Positions 39,070-50,921 of a stretch of DNA of 64,000 nucleotides are shown here, one piece after another. Below the pieces are notes generated by a model. That model saw only the letters and a program-made list of their open reading frames with translations. It was not told the DNA's origin and searched no databases. This stretch comes from Chrysoporthe austroafricana (taxonomy: Eukaryota; Ascomycota; Sordariomycetes; Diaporthales; Cryphonectriaceae), in assembly GCA_001051155.2 (NCBI GenBank), contig JYIP02000005.1, positions 2,976,001 through 3,040,000 on the forward strand, in the 5' to 3' direction. Both the position numbers and the translations under genes were made by a program. Position 1 is the stretch's first letter. Each line of letters starts with the position of its first letter.

Positions 39070-41547
39070 TTAGATGTCGCCACGGCAACCTTCGCGCCGA
39101 GCAATGCGTTTTCTTGCGAGTCTTCCTGCATGACGGTGGATATATGACCTCCATAGCGCCCGCAATTTTGCAAAATGCAGAGCTTTCTGGTCTTGGGGTG
39201 CTTGGACGAGTTGGGGCTTTTGAGTCTCTTTGTCCATCTCTTCTCTGAGACTTCTTTGCCACACATGCCAATTGGCCTCACGGCGTCGTTTTAGGATTAC
39301 GCCCACCCTGATGCAGGACTGTTCGCCAAGATGCCTGTAAATGATCCCGAGGTACCATCTTAAGCGCTCCACACTCCCAGGGTTGCCTTGGTCCAATGTC
39401 CGCATAATGACGGAGGTCAACGTCGCTAGGTCGCGAGCAGACAGGTGGCCTTGTTTGTTGGCGAGGACACTAGTGAAGGCGGTCACGTAGTGTAGGGCTT
39501 GCCGGTCCGTGAGTTGTCGAGCCTGAAGTAGGAGCTTGAGGCTCCATTTTATCCTCTTGACCTGGCGAGCCCATGCTTTGGTTCTGGGGCCACAGGTTAC
39601 TGGATAGTATGAGTCAAGTTGCCGTTCCATGCTCTCACTCTCTACCGCCGTGAGCTGCTGATCATATAAGTGCTCCACGTTTCGATTGACCAATGTGTTC
39701 AACGGCTGTCTGCCCGAGACCCGAATTGTCATTTTCCGAGCGAGCAGGATGGGATCGATTTGTGGATACTTCCAGCTTGATGCTTGCTTTGCTGCAAACT
39801 TGTCCCAGAAAGCCGGCCACCAGAAATTGCGAACTCTACCTTCTTGCTTCGCAAGAAGAAAGTGAAGGAGTAAGGCAATACGATGGTCATTTGACGTCCA
39901 AGCCAGCCTCTGTAGGAATTGAGAGCTGAGTTTGCGGCTCTGAGACAGCAGGGACATCTGCCGCAGGAGCTTCTTCGGCCCGCCTCGAAATCGGAGGAGA
40001 CTCCAGAGATTCCAGAAGATGGCTGTGCATTGAGTCGGCGTGTTTGTCTTGTTAACAGCAAGAGCCAAAGCAGCTATGGCAAATTGGTCGTTCTTGCCTC
40101 GGATGTTGTTCCAGATGCGGCGAGTCCAGTCTGGGTCTGCGAGCATCCCCTGACTTGACCAGTGAAGCAGGAAGAGATTGCACAGTTCCATGTATGACAG
40201 AGCAGCATGGCCGTTGGGCGCAAACAGACACAGCAGCTGCTTGAATTCTTCTGTCTGTACCTTGGGCAATCGGGCTAGAATCTGAAGCCAGTTGTGACGC
40301 ATTCGAGACCAAGTGGTAGGTGTACCTGAGTGCACTATGAGTCTCAAGTACAAGTGCCGGTGAGAACCTGGATCTGTAGCCCTCAAGGCTTCCGCGAGCA
40401 GCTCGGTCAGTCGCAAATCATCTGACATCAAGCTAGCATTATTTAGTGCCAGCCGTTGTATCCTGGCGAGGCTTCTCTCGGCGAGACGCATATGGGAGCG
40501 TGCTCGTTCAATTTGACCGTTGGCCAAATCTGACTCGATGATCTTGAGCAGCTTGTCGACGCGCCCAGACCAGATCGAAGCGTTGGACGAGATTTTTGAT
40601 ATCTCAGCGTGGTTCCAGTGATCCGTCTCTCCATGAAGATCGTTGCTGCCCCACAGGTTGAAATAGCGGTAGAGGACAGAGAGTATAATGTTACTAGACC
40701 TCCGAACTTGTCTCGCTCGTAGGTTGTCCATGACAAATACCAGCAACTTCGAAGTCTCTATGTTAATTTCACAGTCCCTCAACTGTTCCAACCACTTCTC
40801 CCAAAACCTCGGTGTTGGGATGCAGAAGGACCGATCTAGCGACTTCGCACCGACGATGCCTCGGGCGGCACTGGACATGAGCTGAGGAAAGAGTGGTTGC
40901 AGCTCTGGGAACACCCGACATGCCATCTCAAGGTGTTCAAAAGTCGCCAAGCAGATCTCGCCAGCGCCTGAGCCGGTAAATTTCCCTTTAGACATAGCTG
41001 TCGTGACCCGGCGGACGAGGCCTATGAACTTGGCGCGATACTCCTCGGCAGTCCTGAAGCTATTCATGTGCATCCCTTCTAGCTCCTTTATGAAAGGAAC
41101 AACAGGCTGTGGTTTGAAGTTGATTCGAAGAGGTGCCGCCTTTTTCACCTTCTCGGCCTTTTCCACCTCTTGGACAACAGTTATCTCAGGAGGAGCGCGC
41201 GCCTCAAAGCCTTGGGGGGCAGCCTTCGAAGGGGTCGACCAGAGTTCTGGTTTCGGCGGCTGCCACTGCCAACTCGTAAGTTCCGGTGCGTTTGACAGCG
41301 CCCATACTGGTAGCGATCCGGTCGATTGAAATGAGTTAAGCTCTGTCATCTGTCTTCTCCCGAATCGCTTGCGGTGGTACATGGGCCCGGGGGCCGAGCT
41401 GACCGTCCGCCTCTTCGTCTCCGAAATATCGAGATATCGCTGGAAGGCTCGACTGAGGATGTCGTCCGTTACCCAGACGGCCTCAATAGACGCGTCCTTG
41501 CGGCCTTGGAGTGCCCGGCAGCATTGTATAGTCGATCTTGGAGGCAT
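39070..41547 (-). CDS. Unrecognised 825-residue protein, helical, possibly organellar
   Basis: A single uninterrupted exon; the start is the ATG at 41547, the first in the frame. The N-terminal 70 residues are basic and hydroxylated with few acids, weakly suggesting mitochondrial import. The rest is Trp/Leu/Arg-rich and predicted by eye to be nearly all helical, with repeating blocks such as RIWNNIRGKNDQFAIAALAL and FWNLWSLLRFRGGPKKLLRQM. This is reminiscent of degenerate helical-repeat (PPR/TPR-like) proteins acting on organellar RNA. The C-terminus is strongly basic (LWRSYIHRHAGRLARKRIAR). No catalytic motif is visible, and the function is not assigned. It is divergent from uroporphyrinogen decarboxylase, sharing 425 bp. 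Confidence 0.8.
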   Translation of the reverse strand: MPPRSTIQCCRALQGRKDASIEAVWVTDDILSRAFQRYLDISETKRRTVSSAPGPMYHRKRFGRRQMTELNSFQSTGSLPVWALSNAPELTSWQWQPPKPELWSTPSKAAPQGFEARAPPEITVVQEVEKAEKVKKAAPLRINFKPQPVVPFIKELEGMHMNSFRTAEEYRAKFIGLVRRVTTAMSKGKFTGSGAGEICLATFEHLEMACRVFPELQPLFPQLMSSAARGIVGAKSLDRSFCIPTPRFWEKWLEQLRDCEINIETSKLLVFVMDNLRARQVRRSSNIILSVLYRYFNLWGSNDLHGETDHWNHAEISKISSNASIWSGRVDKLLKIIESDLANGQIERARSHMRLAERSLARIQRLALNNASLMSDDLRLTELLAEALRATDPGSHRHLYLRLIVHSGTPTTWSRMRHNWLQILARLPKVQTEEFKQLLCLFAPNGHAALSYMELCNLFLLHWSSQGMLADPDWTRRIWNNIRGKNDQFAIAALALAVNKTNTPTQCTAIFWNLWSLLRFRGGPKKLLRQMSLLSQSRKLSSQFLQRLAWTSNDHRIALLLHFLLAKQEGRVRNFWWPAFWDKFAAKQASSWKYPQIDPILLARKMTIRVSGRQPLNTLVNRNVEHLYDQQLTAVESESMERQLDSYYPVTCGPRTKAWARQVKRIKWSLKLLLQARQLTDRQALHYVTAFTSVLANKQGHLSARDLATLTSVIMRTLDQGNPGSVERLRWYLGIIYRHLGEQSCIRVGVILKRRREANWHVWQRSLREEMDKETQKPQLVQAPQDQKALHFAKLRALWRSYIHRHAGRLARKRIARREGCRGDI

Positions 41548-41972
41548 GGCACGCGGATGATGTGTGCCTCCAAGTCATCGCAACCGTTTAGCTGAACCTT
41601 GCCGCCGACGGACTGCTCATGGGGGAATGCTTCGGGCTCGTCAGTGTCGGTCAATTGGTTGTGCTGGCGATGGTTGTCGGGTCAACTGAATGGCGATGCA
41701 GTTTGATGTCTGTCGTTGAAATCATCTTGGAGGGGCATCGAGAACTCAGAGCTTGGACCGGCCAATCCGATGAGCCCGTGCTCCGTACCTGGCGCTACTG
41801 GGTACCTGGGTGCCTGGGTACTTCGGTACCTGGAGGCGCTGTCTCCAGCGGGACTCACCTATTATGTGGGTGCCCCTCTCCACCTGCCGCTTTTCAAGCT
41901 GGGAGCTTTCCTCCAGACTTTCTGTTGGTGGGGCAGACTTCGCACGACTTCAGCCCTCAATCAACAGCAAGG
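41548..41972. promoter_or_regulatory. Short divergent promoter region
   Basis: These 425 bp between two divergent starts must hold both promoters. A degenerate direct repeat of GGTACCTGG/GGGTACCTGGGTGCC type occurs at about 41788-41835. No other element was recognised. Confidence 0.5.
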
Positions 41973-43271
41973 ATGGGTCAATTCGAGCCGTTGCAGAATG
42001 ATCTGCTCCTCAGAGCAGCATGGGGCAAGTCCCCTCAGAATACATGATCTTGAAACACTTACACCGTAAAGACTAACATGAGATATAGGCCAAAAGGTTG
42101 AGCGACCACCCATCTGGGTTATGCGCCAAGGTACATTGAGCACGATCCCGATCCACTGAGCCGCCCCTGATGACATTTGACCGTTGGCTGATTGCTGAAC
42201 AACACGGATCAGCCGGTCGCTACCTCCCCGAATACCACGAGGCCAAGGGTAATCGGGACTTCTTCGAGTGCTGCCGTGATCCGGAAGTCGCCTCCACCCT
42301 GACCCTGCAGCCCATCGAGCGTTTCGCAGGGCTTCTCGACGCCGCCATCATCTTCTCGGATATTCTCGTGATACCGCAGGCGATGGGCATGGTGGTCGAG
42401 ATGGTCGACAAGAAGGGACCGCACTTCCCGGATCCGCTTAAGACGCCGGACGATAAGCAGTACAAGGAGGTCATGGAGCGACATGTCGATGTCGCCAAGG
42501 AGCTGGACTACGTGTACAAGGCCATCACGCTCACACGGAAGAAGCTGCAGGGACGGGTTCCCCTATTTGGGTTCTGCGGTGCGCCGTGGACTCTGCTGTG
42601 TTATATGGTCGAGGGCGGCGGCACGAAGCTGTTCGTGCACAGCAAGACGTGGATCTACAAGTATCCGGAGCAAGCGAAGGCCCTGTTACAGAAGATTGCG
42701 GAGCTCTGTGTCGACTACCTCGCATTGCAGGTAGAGGCGGGCGCTCAGGTGAGTTCCGGGACTCTTCTATTCCAGTGCATGAGTTGACACCCTACAGATT
42801 GTGCAAGTCTTCGACTCGTGGGCGGGCGAGTTGTCACCGACTACCTTCAAGGAGTTCTCGGAGCCTTATCTGAGGTACATATCTGAGAACCTACCCAAGA
42901 AGCTGAAGTCGATGCAGCTAGAACCAGTACCCATGGTCGTCTTTCCCAAAGGCGCTTGGTATGCTCTCGACTCAATGTGCAACTCAGATTACAACATTGT
43001 CGGCTTGGATTGGCTGTACGATCCGGCCGAAGCGTCAAAGATCCGTGGCGACAGGAACACAGTGCTCCAAGGCAATGCTGACCCTGGTGTCTTGTACGGC
43101 TCGCACGAGTCAATAACGAAGACCGTCAAGAACATGGTCGAGGGCTTTGGGTGGGCACAGAAGAAGCAGGGCTGGATTGTAAACCTGGGTCATGGTATCA
43201 CACCCTTCGTCAAACCGGATGACTTGAGATTCTTCTTGCAAGAAATCCATCGTCAAACATTGGCTGCGTAA
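41973..43271 (+). CDS. HEM12: Uroporphyrinogen decarboxylase (heme synthesis)
   Basis: A cytosolic enzyme that removes four acetate carboxyls from uroporphyrinogen III to give coproporphyrinogen III. Exons: 41973-42024, 42089-42130, 42213-42748 and 42798-43271, giving 367 residues, the normal family length. Signature 1 ([10 protein letters not shown]) is at residues 30-39, split by intron 2. The catalytic Asp is D81 in [12 protein letters not shown]. Signature 2 ([18 protein letters not shown]) follows in exon 3. The C-terminal [12 protein letters not shown] block holds the conserved His. Intron 1 is of the GC-AG type. The start ATG opens the usual [19 protein letters not shown]-terminus. It is convergent with a GNAT gene 373 bp downstream. 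Confidence 0.97.
42025..42088 (+). other. GC-AG intron in HEM12
   Basis: The donor is TGGG|GCAAGT, the branch site GACTAACATG near 42071-42080, and the acceptor GATATAG. Only this splice joins Trp-Gly to Gln-Lys-Val-Glu-Arg-Pro-Pro in frame, as the family requires. It is 64 nt long. Confidence 0.88.
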
Positions 43272-43644
43272 ATGCCGTCTTCTGCCCTGTATATTGCATC
43301 ACATTATAGAGGATGGCCATACAGGCCGAGAACAATGAGGATCCCTTCCTCCTCAAGTCTCCTCTGCTGGGCGGCTCTTTGAAGCTTGACGCGCACTCAG
43401 ACAGCTGCCCGGAGGGGTGTGACCACATCAAAATTACTTGGATCATGTGATGTGTTCGAGTCTAAGGTATACTACTGAAGTCGATGACCGTCCTATGCAA
43501 TAGTCTGTCAGCTGCTCGACTGAGATCCGAAACATTTTGAGCAAGGAGATTTCAGCGATAATATCGCGACGATGAAGCTGAAATCGAGAGAAGAGCAATC
43601 GCTGAAGAATAGGACCGATGTGGCAAGGGGGTTTACCACTGCAC
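43272..43644. other. Convergent 3' region
   Basis: The 3' UTRs of HEM12 (plus) and the GNAT gene (minus). No gene was seen. Confidence 0.5.
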
Positions 43645-44718
43645 TTACCAGCAAGTCCTCAATCCCTTCTTTGCCCCAATGCTTTTACAAAGCCCCTGAC
43701 TCTGGGCATTGTCAACGTGAACATCAGCGGATCCTAGAGAGGTATCAGCACTCCCGTGTCCTGCAGCAACAACAGAGGCTGTTCTGTAACTCACCCCAGC
43801 CGTCGTTGCCAAAGCTATGCTCCCGCATTACCTTCGTGGCAATGGCCTTTGCAACGCCTTTCCCACGATACGGCTCCTATCGCTCGTCAGTCGCCTCAGC
43901 CATCCCAGATACACCCAACATACCTCTCTACTCACCTCTACATGCAAAGTGCTCAGAGTCCCAGCATTACCCATGAAGCCCCACGCAACCAGTGCCCCCT
44001 CCCCGTCCCTTACGCCCACGTTGGGCTCGCTCATCAAGTGATCCGCGACCTTGGGTATCTTGGTCCGGGACGCGATCAGGGGGACATCCTCCCTTCTGAC
44101 CGCGCCCCACTGCAGCCCGTCCCTCACGAAGTCTTCCCTCTGGAGCGTCATAAGCTCCTCCGGGAGCACAGGCAGCTCGTCCAGCCGGAACAGCCACACA
44201 TCGTGCGGATTCCAGTAGCTGCTCGTGAACCCGCGCCGCTCCAACAGTAGCCGGTACGTGCCCTCGTGCAGATTCCCGACCATCATACCCCCCGGGCGGC
44301 CCAGGACGTGGCGGCCCTCGGCAGCCGCGGCGGAGGCGATGTCCCTTGCGCGCTGGAAGATCGCGACGGCGAGGTCGAGGACGTGGTCGACCTCCGATTC
44401 CGGCAGCGCCGACAGGTCCGAGACGTCCTGTAGCGTCGAGTAGAAGAACAGCTCGGTGCTGGGGTGCTGGGAGAGGTCTAGGTAGGCGGCGGCGAAGTGT
44501 TTCGGGGCCTGCTGGTCCCGCCCTTGAGCCCCAGCTGCTCCATCCTTTGTGGGCTCGTTAGACGCAAAGAGGAAGTGGGCGTGTTTGGACGTGCCGTACG
44601 CGAAGTGTGTGAACTGCCCCCGTCGGAGGACGGAGAAGGAGTATGGGAGATGCTGTTCGAGAGGGGCGAGTAGGGACAGCGGGACGGGCCCTGGTGAGTC
44701 CGTCACCTCTGGTGCCAT
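43645..44718 (-). CDS. GNAT-family N-acetyltransferase (FR47/glycine N-acyltransferase-like)
   Basis: It probably transfers an acetyl or acyl group from CoA to an amine; the substrate is unknown. Exons: 44718-43936, 43876-43795 and 43733-43645, giving 317 residues. The GNAT core lies at the C-terminal end: VAWGFMGNAGTLSTLHVE (beta4), then EEPYRGKGVAKAIATKVM, the acetyl-CoA pyrophosphate loop R-G-K-G-V-A, then SADVHVDNAQSQGLCKSIG, the beta5-alpha4 block with the Asn-x-x-Ser-Gln signature. The N-terminal 200 residues form the variable half typical of this fungal family. The stop TAA at 43645-43647 overlaps a consensus splice donor (CTG|GTAAGT), so an alternative C-terminus is possible. It is convergent with HEM12. 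Confidence 0.88.
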
Positions 44719-45478
44719 GTCTGCGAAGCTGTATCGTCTTGCGGGGGGGCGCGAAGAACCTGCTTTAGCAAATTTAACAAACTACTCTCGAAACCGTATT
44801 AATTTCTTCCGCATACTTATATACATGGTGATTTAAGTGGCTTTTTTTTTTGTAACCCCAGAAGAGTCATAGTAACCGGCAAGGCTAGTGGTGGGTCGAC
44901 ACATCCTATTGCGGAGCATCTTCGCAGGAAGACTCATCGACAATCGCACCTACTGAGCACAAACACATTTTGCGCATATTCATAGATCGTAGGAGAACGG
45001 AGATGCGCAGAAGCGCGTATGAAATCGCACTAGCTATGAGGAGATCATTATGGAGTAGAAACACTGCTGGTCGTCTTACCGACTTCGTCTAATGGGAGAA
45101 GTATGTGCTGCAGGACTTATCGAGCACGAGGTTGTCCTGCAACACATCATCCGATAGGAGGCTGTCCATTAACAGGCTGAGCGGTCCCGAGGGCCTGGGA
45201 TTAGATAAGTAATAGATCACCCCTGCAAAATCCATATCTCTTACGAATATCCATCCTCTTCAGTAACATGTTCTGAATCATTGACCGTTCAAACGCAACG
45301 CAGTCTCCCGAACCGAGCATGTGGTCCGCACGCACAGCGGTGGTGCTCGACAGCCTAGACCAAGACGCCAGACCTAAACAGAAATCATAATGGGGTATTC
45401 GTTTCTCGTCAACCACTTCTACTGCTGACTCCTCAGTTGTTTGCCGACCTAAGCTTTTCCAGCCAGCCTCTCCAGGCT
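44719..45478. other. Intergenic, no gene seen
   Basis: The 5' flank of the GNAT gene and 3' flank of the PAR32-like gene. A T10 run lies near 44843. No other feature was recognised. Confidence 0.5.
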
Positions 45479-45943
45479 CTAGTCTTTCTTTCCAAAGCCC
45501 AGCAAGGCCTTCCCAATGGCCGCTAGTCCCTTTGGCTCCTCCTTGTCATCGACGACAGCATTATCGTTCGCAGCCTTCTTGGCCTGGTCCGCCTCCTCGC
45601 CCATGAAGACATTGCCCGCGCCTCCTCGCCCGCTGTGCTGTGCTCCCTGGCTCTCGCGGCGCGTCACACTGTCACCGACCCGAGGTTAGCAGGCTGATCA
45701 GGAGTCAGGGAAGGTCACAGAGATCAGGTCGACTTACGGCTCAACGTCCTGCCGTGCCCTCGTCTCGGCCGGGTCCTTGTTTGGAGCCATGTTTCCAGAC
45801 CCACCCCGCCCGGTCGTGACCATGCCGGTCTTCAGGGTAGGCGTCTGGAGGTCCTGTGGCTGCAGCTTGGGCGACTTGGTGCTGTCGACGAAGTTGCCCG
45901 CGCCTCCGCGCCCGCTGCTCGCGAGTTGTCCGCCTCCGCCCAT
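45479..45943 (-). CDS. PAR32-like (DUF3602) protein with GRGGxGN repeats
   Basis: A small cytosolic protein of 131 residues in two exons, 45943-45738 and 45668-45479, joined across a 69-nt intron with a CTGCTAAC branch site. It contains three copies of the [ST]GRGGxGN motif at about residues 10-17, 44-51 and 81-88, the hallmark of the DUF3602/PAR32 family. Yeast Par32 is phosphorylated after rapamycin treatment and controls ammonium transporter activity below TORC1; transfer of that role to this protein is inference. The C-terminus ends in a KALLGFGKK patch. Length and motif number are usual for the short fungal members. Confidence 0.88.
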
Positions 45944-48252
45944 TGTTTGTGGGATGTGATGGTCGTTCTTTCGCCGCCGAGTCCTCTCCGCAGAGTCCTG
46001 GGCCCTTGCGTATCGAGTGATGGCTTTCTTTCGCGCGGAGCCGCAAAGAAGTATGGGACGAGCAATACCAGGACTCGAAAACCAGCTCGCTTTTTAAAGT
46101 ACTTCCCGGTTCAGACCGAGTCGGGCAAGGTGCAGCGGTCTGTCGTTATCTTTGAGACAAAGGATGATCCTCAGGCTAGGGAAGCCCTGGAATGTTCGTT
46201 CCAGAGATATCAAGCAAGTCGACTTCGCAATGACAAGTCTCAGAAAGATAGAGAGGGAATGTTGTAGTCAGGACAGATAGGAAAACTTTTTCCGTTGATT
46301 CTCGTCACACGTGCAAGCAGGTGGCAGGCCTGGCGCACTTTAAGTAGGTAGGTACCCCATCCGAGTCTGGGGAAACGGGTCACGCCCAGCCCAGTAATCC
46401 TGACATCGCCTGGAAAGGCTCTTCCTTCCGCATGGTCAAATTCTGGAGGCAGTGAGGGCTGGCTTGGCTGGGCTGGGCCGGGCTGGGCTGCTGTGGTGGT
46501 CGAAAGACAACCAAAACGTAATGGAAATCCTCGGCGGGCACCGCCTAACTGCCGAGCGCTAAGTACCAGTCCAGCCGCCGGCGGTGCAGTCCGTACTATA
46601 CATAGTACTCAGCAGTACTGGGTATGCTCGATCGACCTGATGGTGCCATTCCAGGCCCGTTGCACCTGTGGACCACCAACGTCGGAAAATAGGACTAAGC
46701 GAGTAGTGACAAGTACGGAGTACGGCGTAGAACTTCGTAATGCTGTGGGACCGAGCCGAGGACCTTGGCGAGATCCGCGTGTGGGCGGCAGAAGGGCGAC
46801 TCAGGTTTTCCCAGCCCGCAAAAAAATGAGATTTTTCGATCGGGACTTCAGAAGCAGGCAGGCAAGCGGATCTGATGCAGTGTCTACTTACATACATGGC
46901 ATGCTAATACGTCACTACTCTAAGGACGGGTGTTGTCTTCCTCACAGGCCATGCATGGTCAGGAGCCATCTCCCGATCTAGACCAGCCCACAGGCATCTA
47001 TTTGGCGTTTTTACCTTCATCCCCAACATCACGCCATCCACTGGCTTGAAGTTGGTGTCATCTGCCATGTCTGCAGTAGATATCATATCAGCTGGGACCC
47101 GGGGCGACATATACGCAAAAGCCGGTACTGGAAGTGGAAGGGTGACAGAAAGGGAGGAGAAGACGGTTATTTGCAACAAACAAGCCGTCCAGCACACCAC
47201 ACAGGGCTCCCAGCGCCCGGAGCATCCATGACAAATTATAGAATATATAGAAGAGTAGAATACTGATTGTATAGTGGCCCGTGAATAAAAACATGCTTAT
47301 TTGGCCACCCGCCTTGTAGGCAGCCTGCGCAGCCAGGCCAGACTAGGAAGGCCAGACACCTCGGGATCACTGTGCTCTCAGAGAAAGACCTGCCGGGCAA
47401 CTTCAATCCAAGCCTGGGTGTGTATATCAAAATTAACCTGGGACTGTTTGAGATAGGGGAAATTTGTCCAAGTCTCTGCACAGCGCCGCTTCCTTCCCTC
47501 CGGAGAGAGGACAATGACGTGATGCATCATGAATGGTATGGGTCATTATGACCCACAGCACACTCTCCAACTGAGTTGCAGGCTACCACCTCACCTGTAG
47601 AAACCAAATGGGAGTTGGAAGAAATCAAAAATACCAATTCGATGCTAACATTCGAATTTGGCCATATACATTATCATCGAGAGATGCTTAGGACTTGGCC
47701 GACTGAGTTGGCACAGCACATAACCTTACCACAGAGCATGAGACAGGATGTTGCGACCTGGATGTAGGATTTCCAGGAGGAAGGACACCCGCCGAGAGGT
47801 CACCGTTGCCTGGGGTGATTACACAGAAGCGCACAGCAGATGTGAGAGGGCAGTGACCTGGTGAGTGTCTGGTCTGCGAACATGATTCCTTTTGAATACT
47901 GTCGGCCCAGGGTGGTGAGCGCAGCAGCTGGCACCTGGTTGGAGGTGCGAGGTCGAGAAGCCGCCAGAATTAGTGCATGTACTTGAGCAAGCAGGGGTTG
48001 TTTTACGGCGGGGATCCGGGCCCCAGAATTACTTCTGGAAAGGCACTAGTGGAAGGCGGTATGGACAACTGACCGGGGGTTGGCTGCATTCTGCTGTGAG
48101 AAAAATTCGGACCCTGACGAGCCCCTCCAAAATTCCAACTGCAGCTTTCTGTTCAATCGTCGCAGCCCAACTTGCTTTTGTCGCATCAACTTCCACCTCC
48201 TCTGTATCCCCTCCCGCCCTTCACATTTCCCCAGGCAGAGGGTCTGTTCATC
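45944..48252. promoter_or_regulatory. Long divergent intergenic region
   Basis: These 2.3 kb lie between the PAR32-like gene (minus) and the methyltransferase gene (plus). No convincing gene was seen. A GGCTG-type imperfect repeat lies at 46456-46493 and a GTAGGTAGGTACC motif near 46345. The last 150 bases before 48253 are C/T-rich, typical of a fungal core promoter and 5' UTR. Confidence 0.5.
46456..46493 (+). repeat. Imperfect (GGCTG)n repeat
   Basis: About seven imperfect copies of ggctg/ggcttg/gggcc over 38 bases in the intergenic region. Confidence 0.7.
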
Positions 48253-49706
<1,454 letters not shown>

Positions 49707-50558
49707 GTCCTCGATCGCAGCGAGATTGCGGAGGTCGGGACTGCCTCTGTCGATAATGTCTTCAGATCGAGAGGGTTGAGCCTGGGGAAGGACGTCTCGA
49801 GTTTCACGCCACTGCATTAGGCGCAGAGAAGCATTAACTAGGCTCTAGATGTCGAGACAGGTACGGCACATGAATGGGGCCGGATTATCCGGAATCTGGG
49901 GCATCGCCTATCGGAGCGCAATAATGTGGGCGATGACGGTGGCGACAAAGCAGCCAGCGACTGTGGGAGCTGATCTGACCACGATGGATGCGATACCCCA
50001 AGGCTTTGGTGGGAGGTACGAATTGGGAGCAAGGTTTATTGTTTTCCCGTCAAGCATCAGCATCTCTTTGGAGCACACAGATGGCAGACTTGGGTGACGG
50101 AACCATTGGAATTGACAGTACGGATGGGACAGGTTTTCACTTGTGTATTTCCTGATGAGATACCACCAACGCGAAAAGAAACAAGAGTAAATAAGAGGAC
50201 ATGTCACCAATCATGCATTTTTGCTCGAATTGCGTATCTGTCATTATGACGGATGTTTATGTGTAATTTTGATGCTGCAATTGCCTCTATTTTGGGCCTT
50301 GTCAGAACGTGATCTATTTGTCCGTATCAAAACGATAGTCGTCTCATCATTGGTAACCCGATCATGAAATGCTCTTTTTTCTTCCTCGCAGGCCACCGAA
50401 TCGTTTGAACGCACCAGAGCTTGATTTGCCCTTTTTTTTTGGGGGGGGGGGTTCCGGAATCATTCCTCTGCCATCCTTCAAACCACCTTTTTCTCTACCA
50501 TCTCCAGAGCAATTGACTCGATCTTTCCATACAAAGATGTAGAAAGCATCCGTCTTTT
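49707..50558. other. Convergent 3' region
   Basis: The 3' flank of HMT1 and the region downstream of the phosphoacetylglucosamine mutase transcript. A T9 run (50432-50440) directly abuts a G11 run (50441-50451), a difficult spot for sequencing. No gene was seen. Confidence 0.5.
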
Positions 50559-50909
50559 TCAAAACATGTCCATTTTGAACATCGTTGGCTCAGCATCGCC
50601 GGCATCCGATGAGTCCTCAACAACAACCACCTCCTCATCCTCCCTATCTCCGAGATCGATTGGAGGGGAAGTATCAACCGGTAGCAGCCTCGGTGACCTC
50701 CCAAGCTGCGCGCGCTCCCGTGCCTCAGCCTCTGCAATGGCATTCTGCTCCTCGAATTCCTGCGTAAGCTTTTCAAACCACTCCTGCTCCGCCTCCGTGT
50801 CGGGATGAGGTTCGGGGTTTTGACAATCTTTGTTCTTCAGGACGCCTGGGGCCCCGTTGCGTGGAGTACCAGGCGGAAGCGGCGAGATCGCACTCGAACC
50901 GTCACTGCT
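50559..50909 (-). other. In-frame coding-like extension beyond the AGM1 stop codon
   Basis: Directly after the TAG of the mutase gene, the same frame stays open for 116 codons to a TGA at 50559-50561. The translation looks like real protein: a Ser/Pro-rich linker (SPLPPGTPRNGAPGVLKNKD), an acidic amphipathic helix (EQEWFEKLTQEFEEQNAIAE), then an acidic tail ending in FKMDMF. It has no internal ATG before the last eight residues, so it cannot be an independent ATG-initiated single-exon gene. It may be a C-terminal extension reached by readthrough, stop editing or unseen splicing, the last exon of another transcript, or a result of a sequence error at the stop. Confidence 0.45.
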
Positions 50910-50921
50910 CTACACCGACGG
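50899..50921 (-). other. Predicted hairpin placing the AGM1 UAG in its loop
   Basis: On the mRNA strand CCGUC (50921-50917) pairs with GACGG (50903-50899), extendable by G-U pairs on both sides. The 13-nt loop contains the UAG stop (50912-50910). Seen by eye only; no folding program was run. Confidence 0.5.

Noticed and set aside
46904..47200. Frame starting with a signal-peptide-like stretch
   Set aside because: It begins with GTG, not ATG; the first ATG lies after the hydrophobic part, so no secreted protein is supported.
50566..50808. Plus-strand frame with poly-Thr/Ser
   Set aside because: Mirror of the minus-strand acidic helix downstream of AGM1; Ser/Thr runs are the antisense of Glu/Asp-rich codons.
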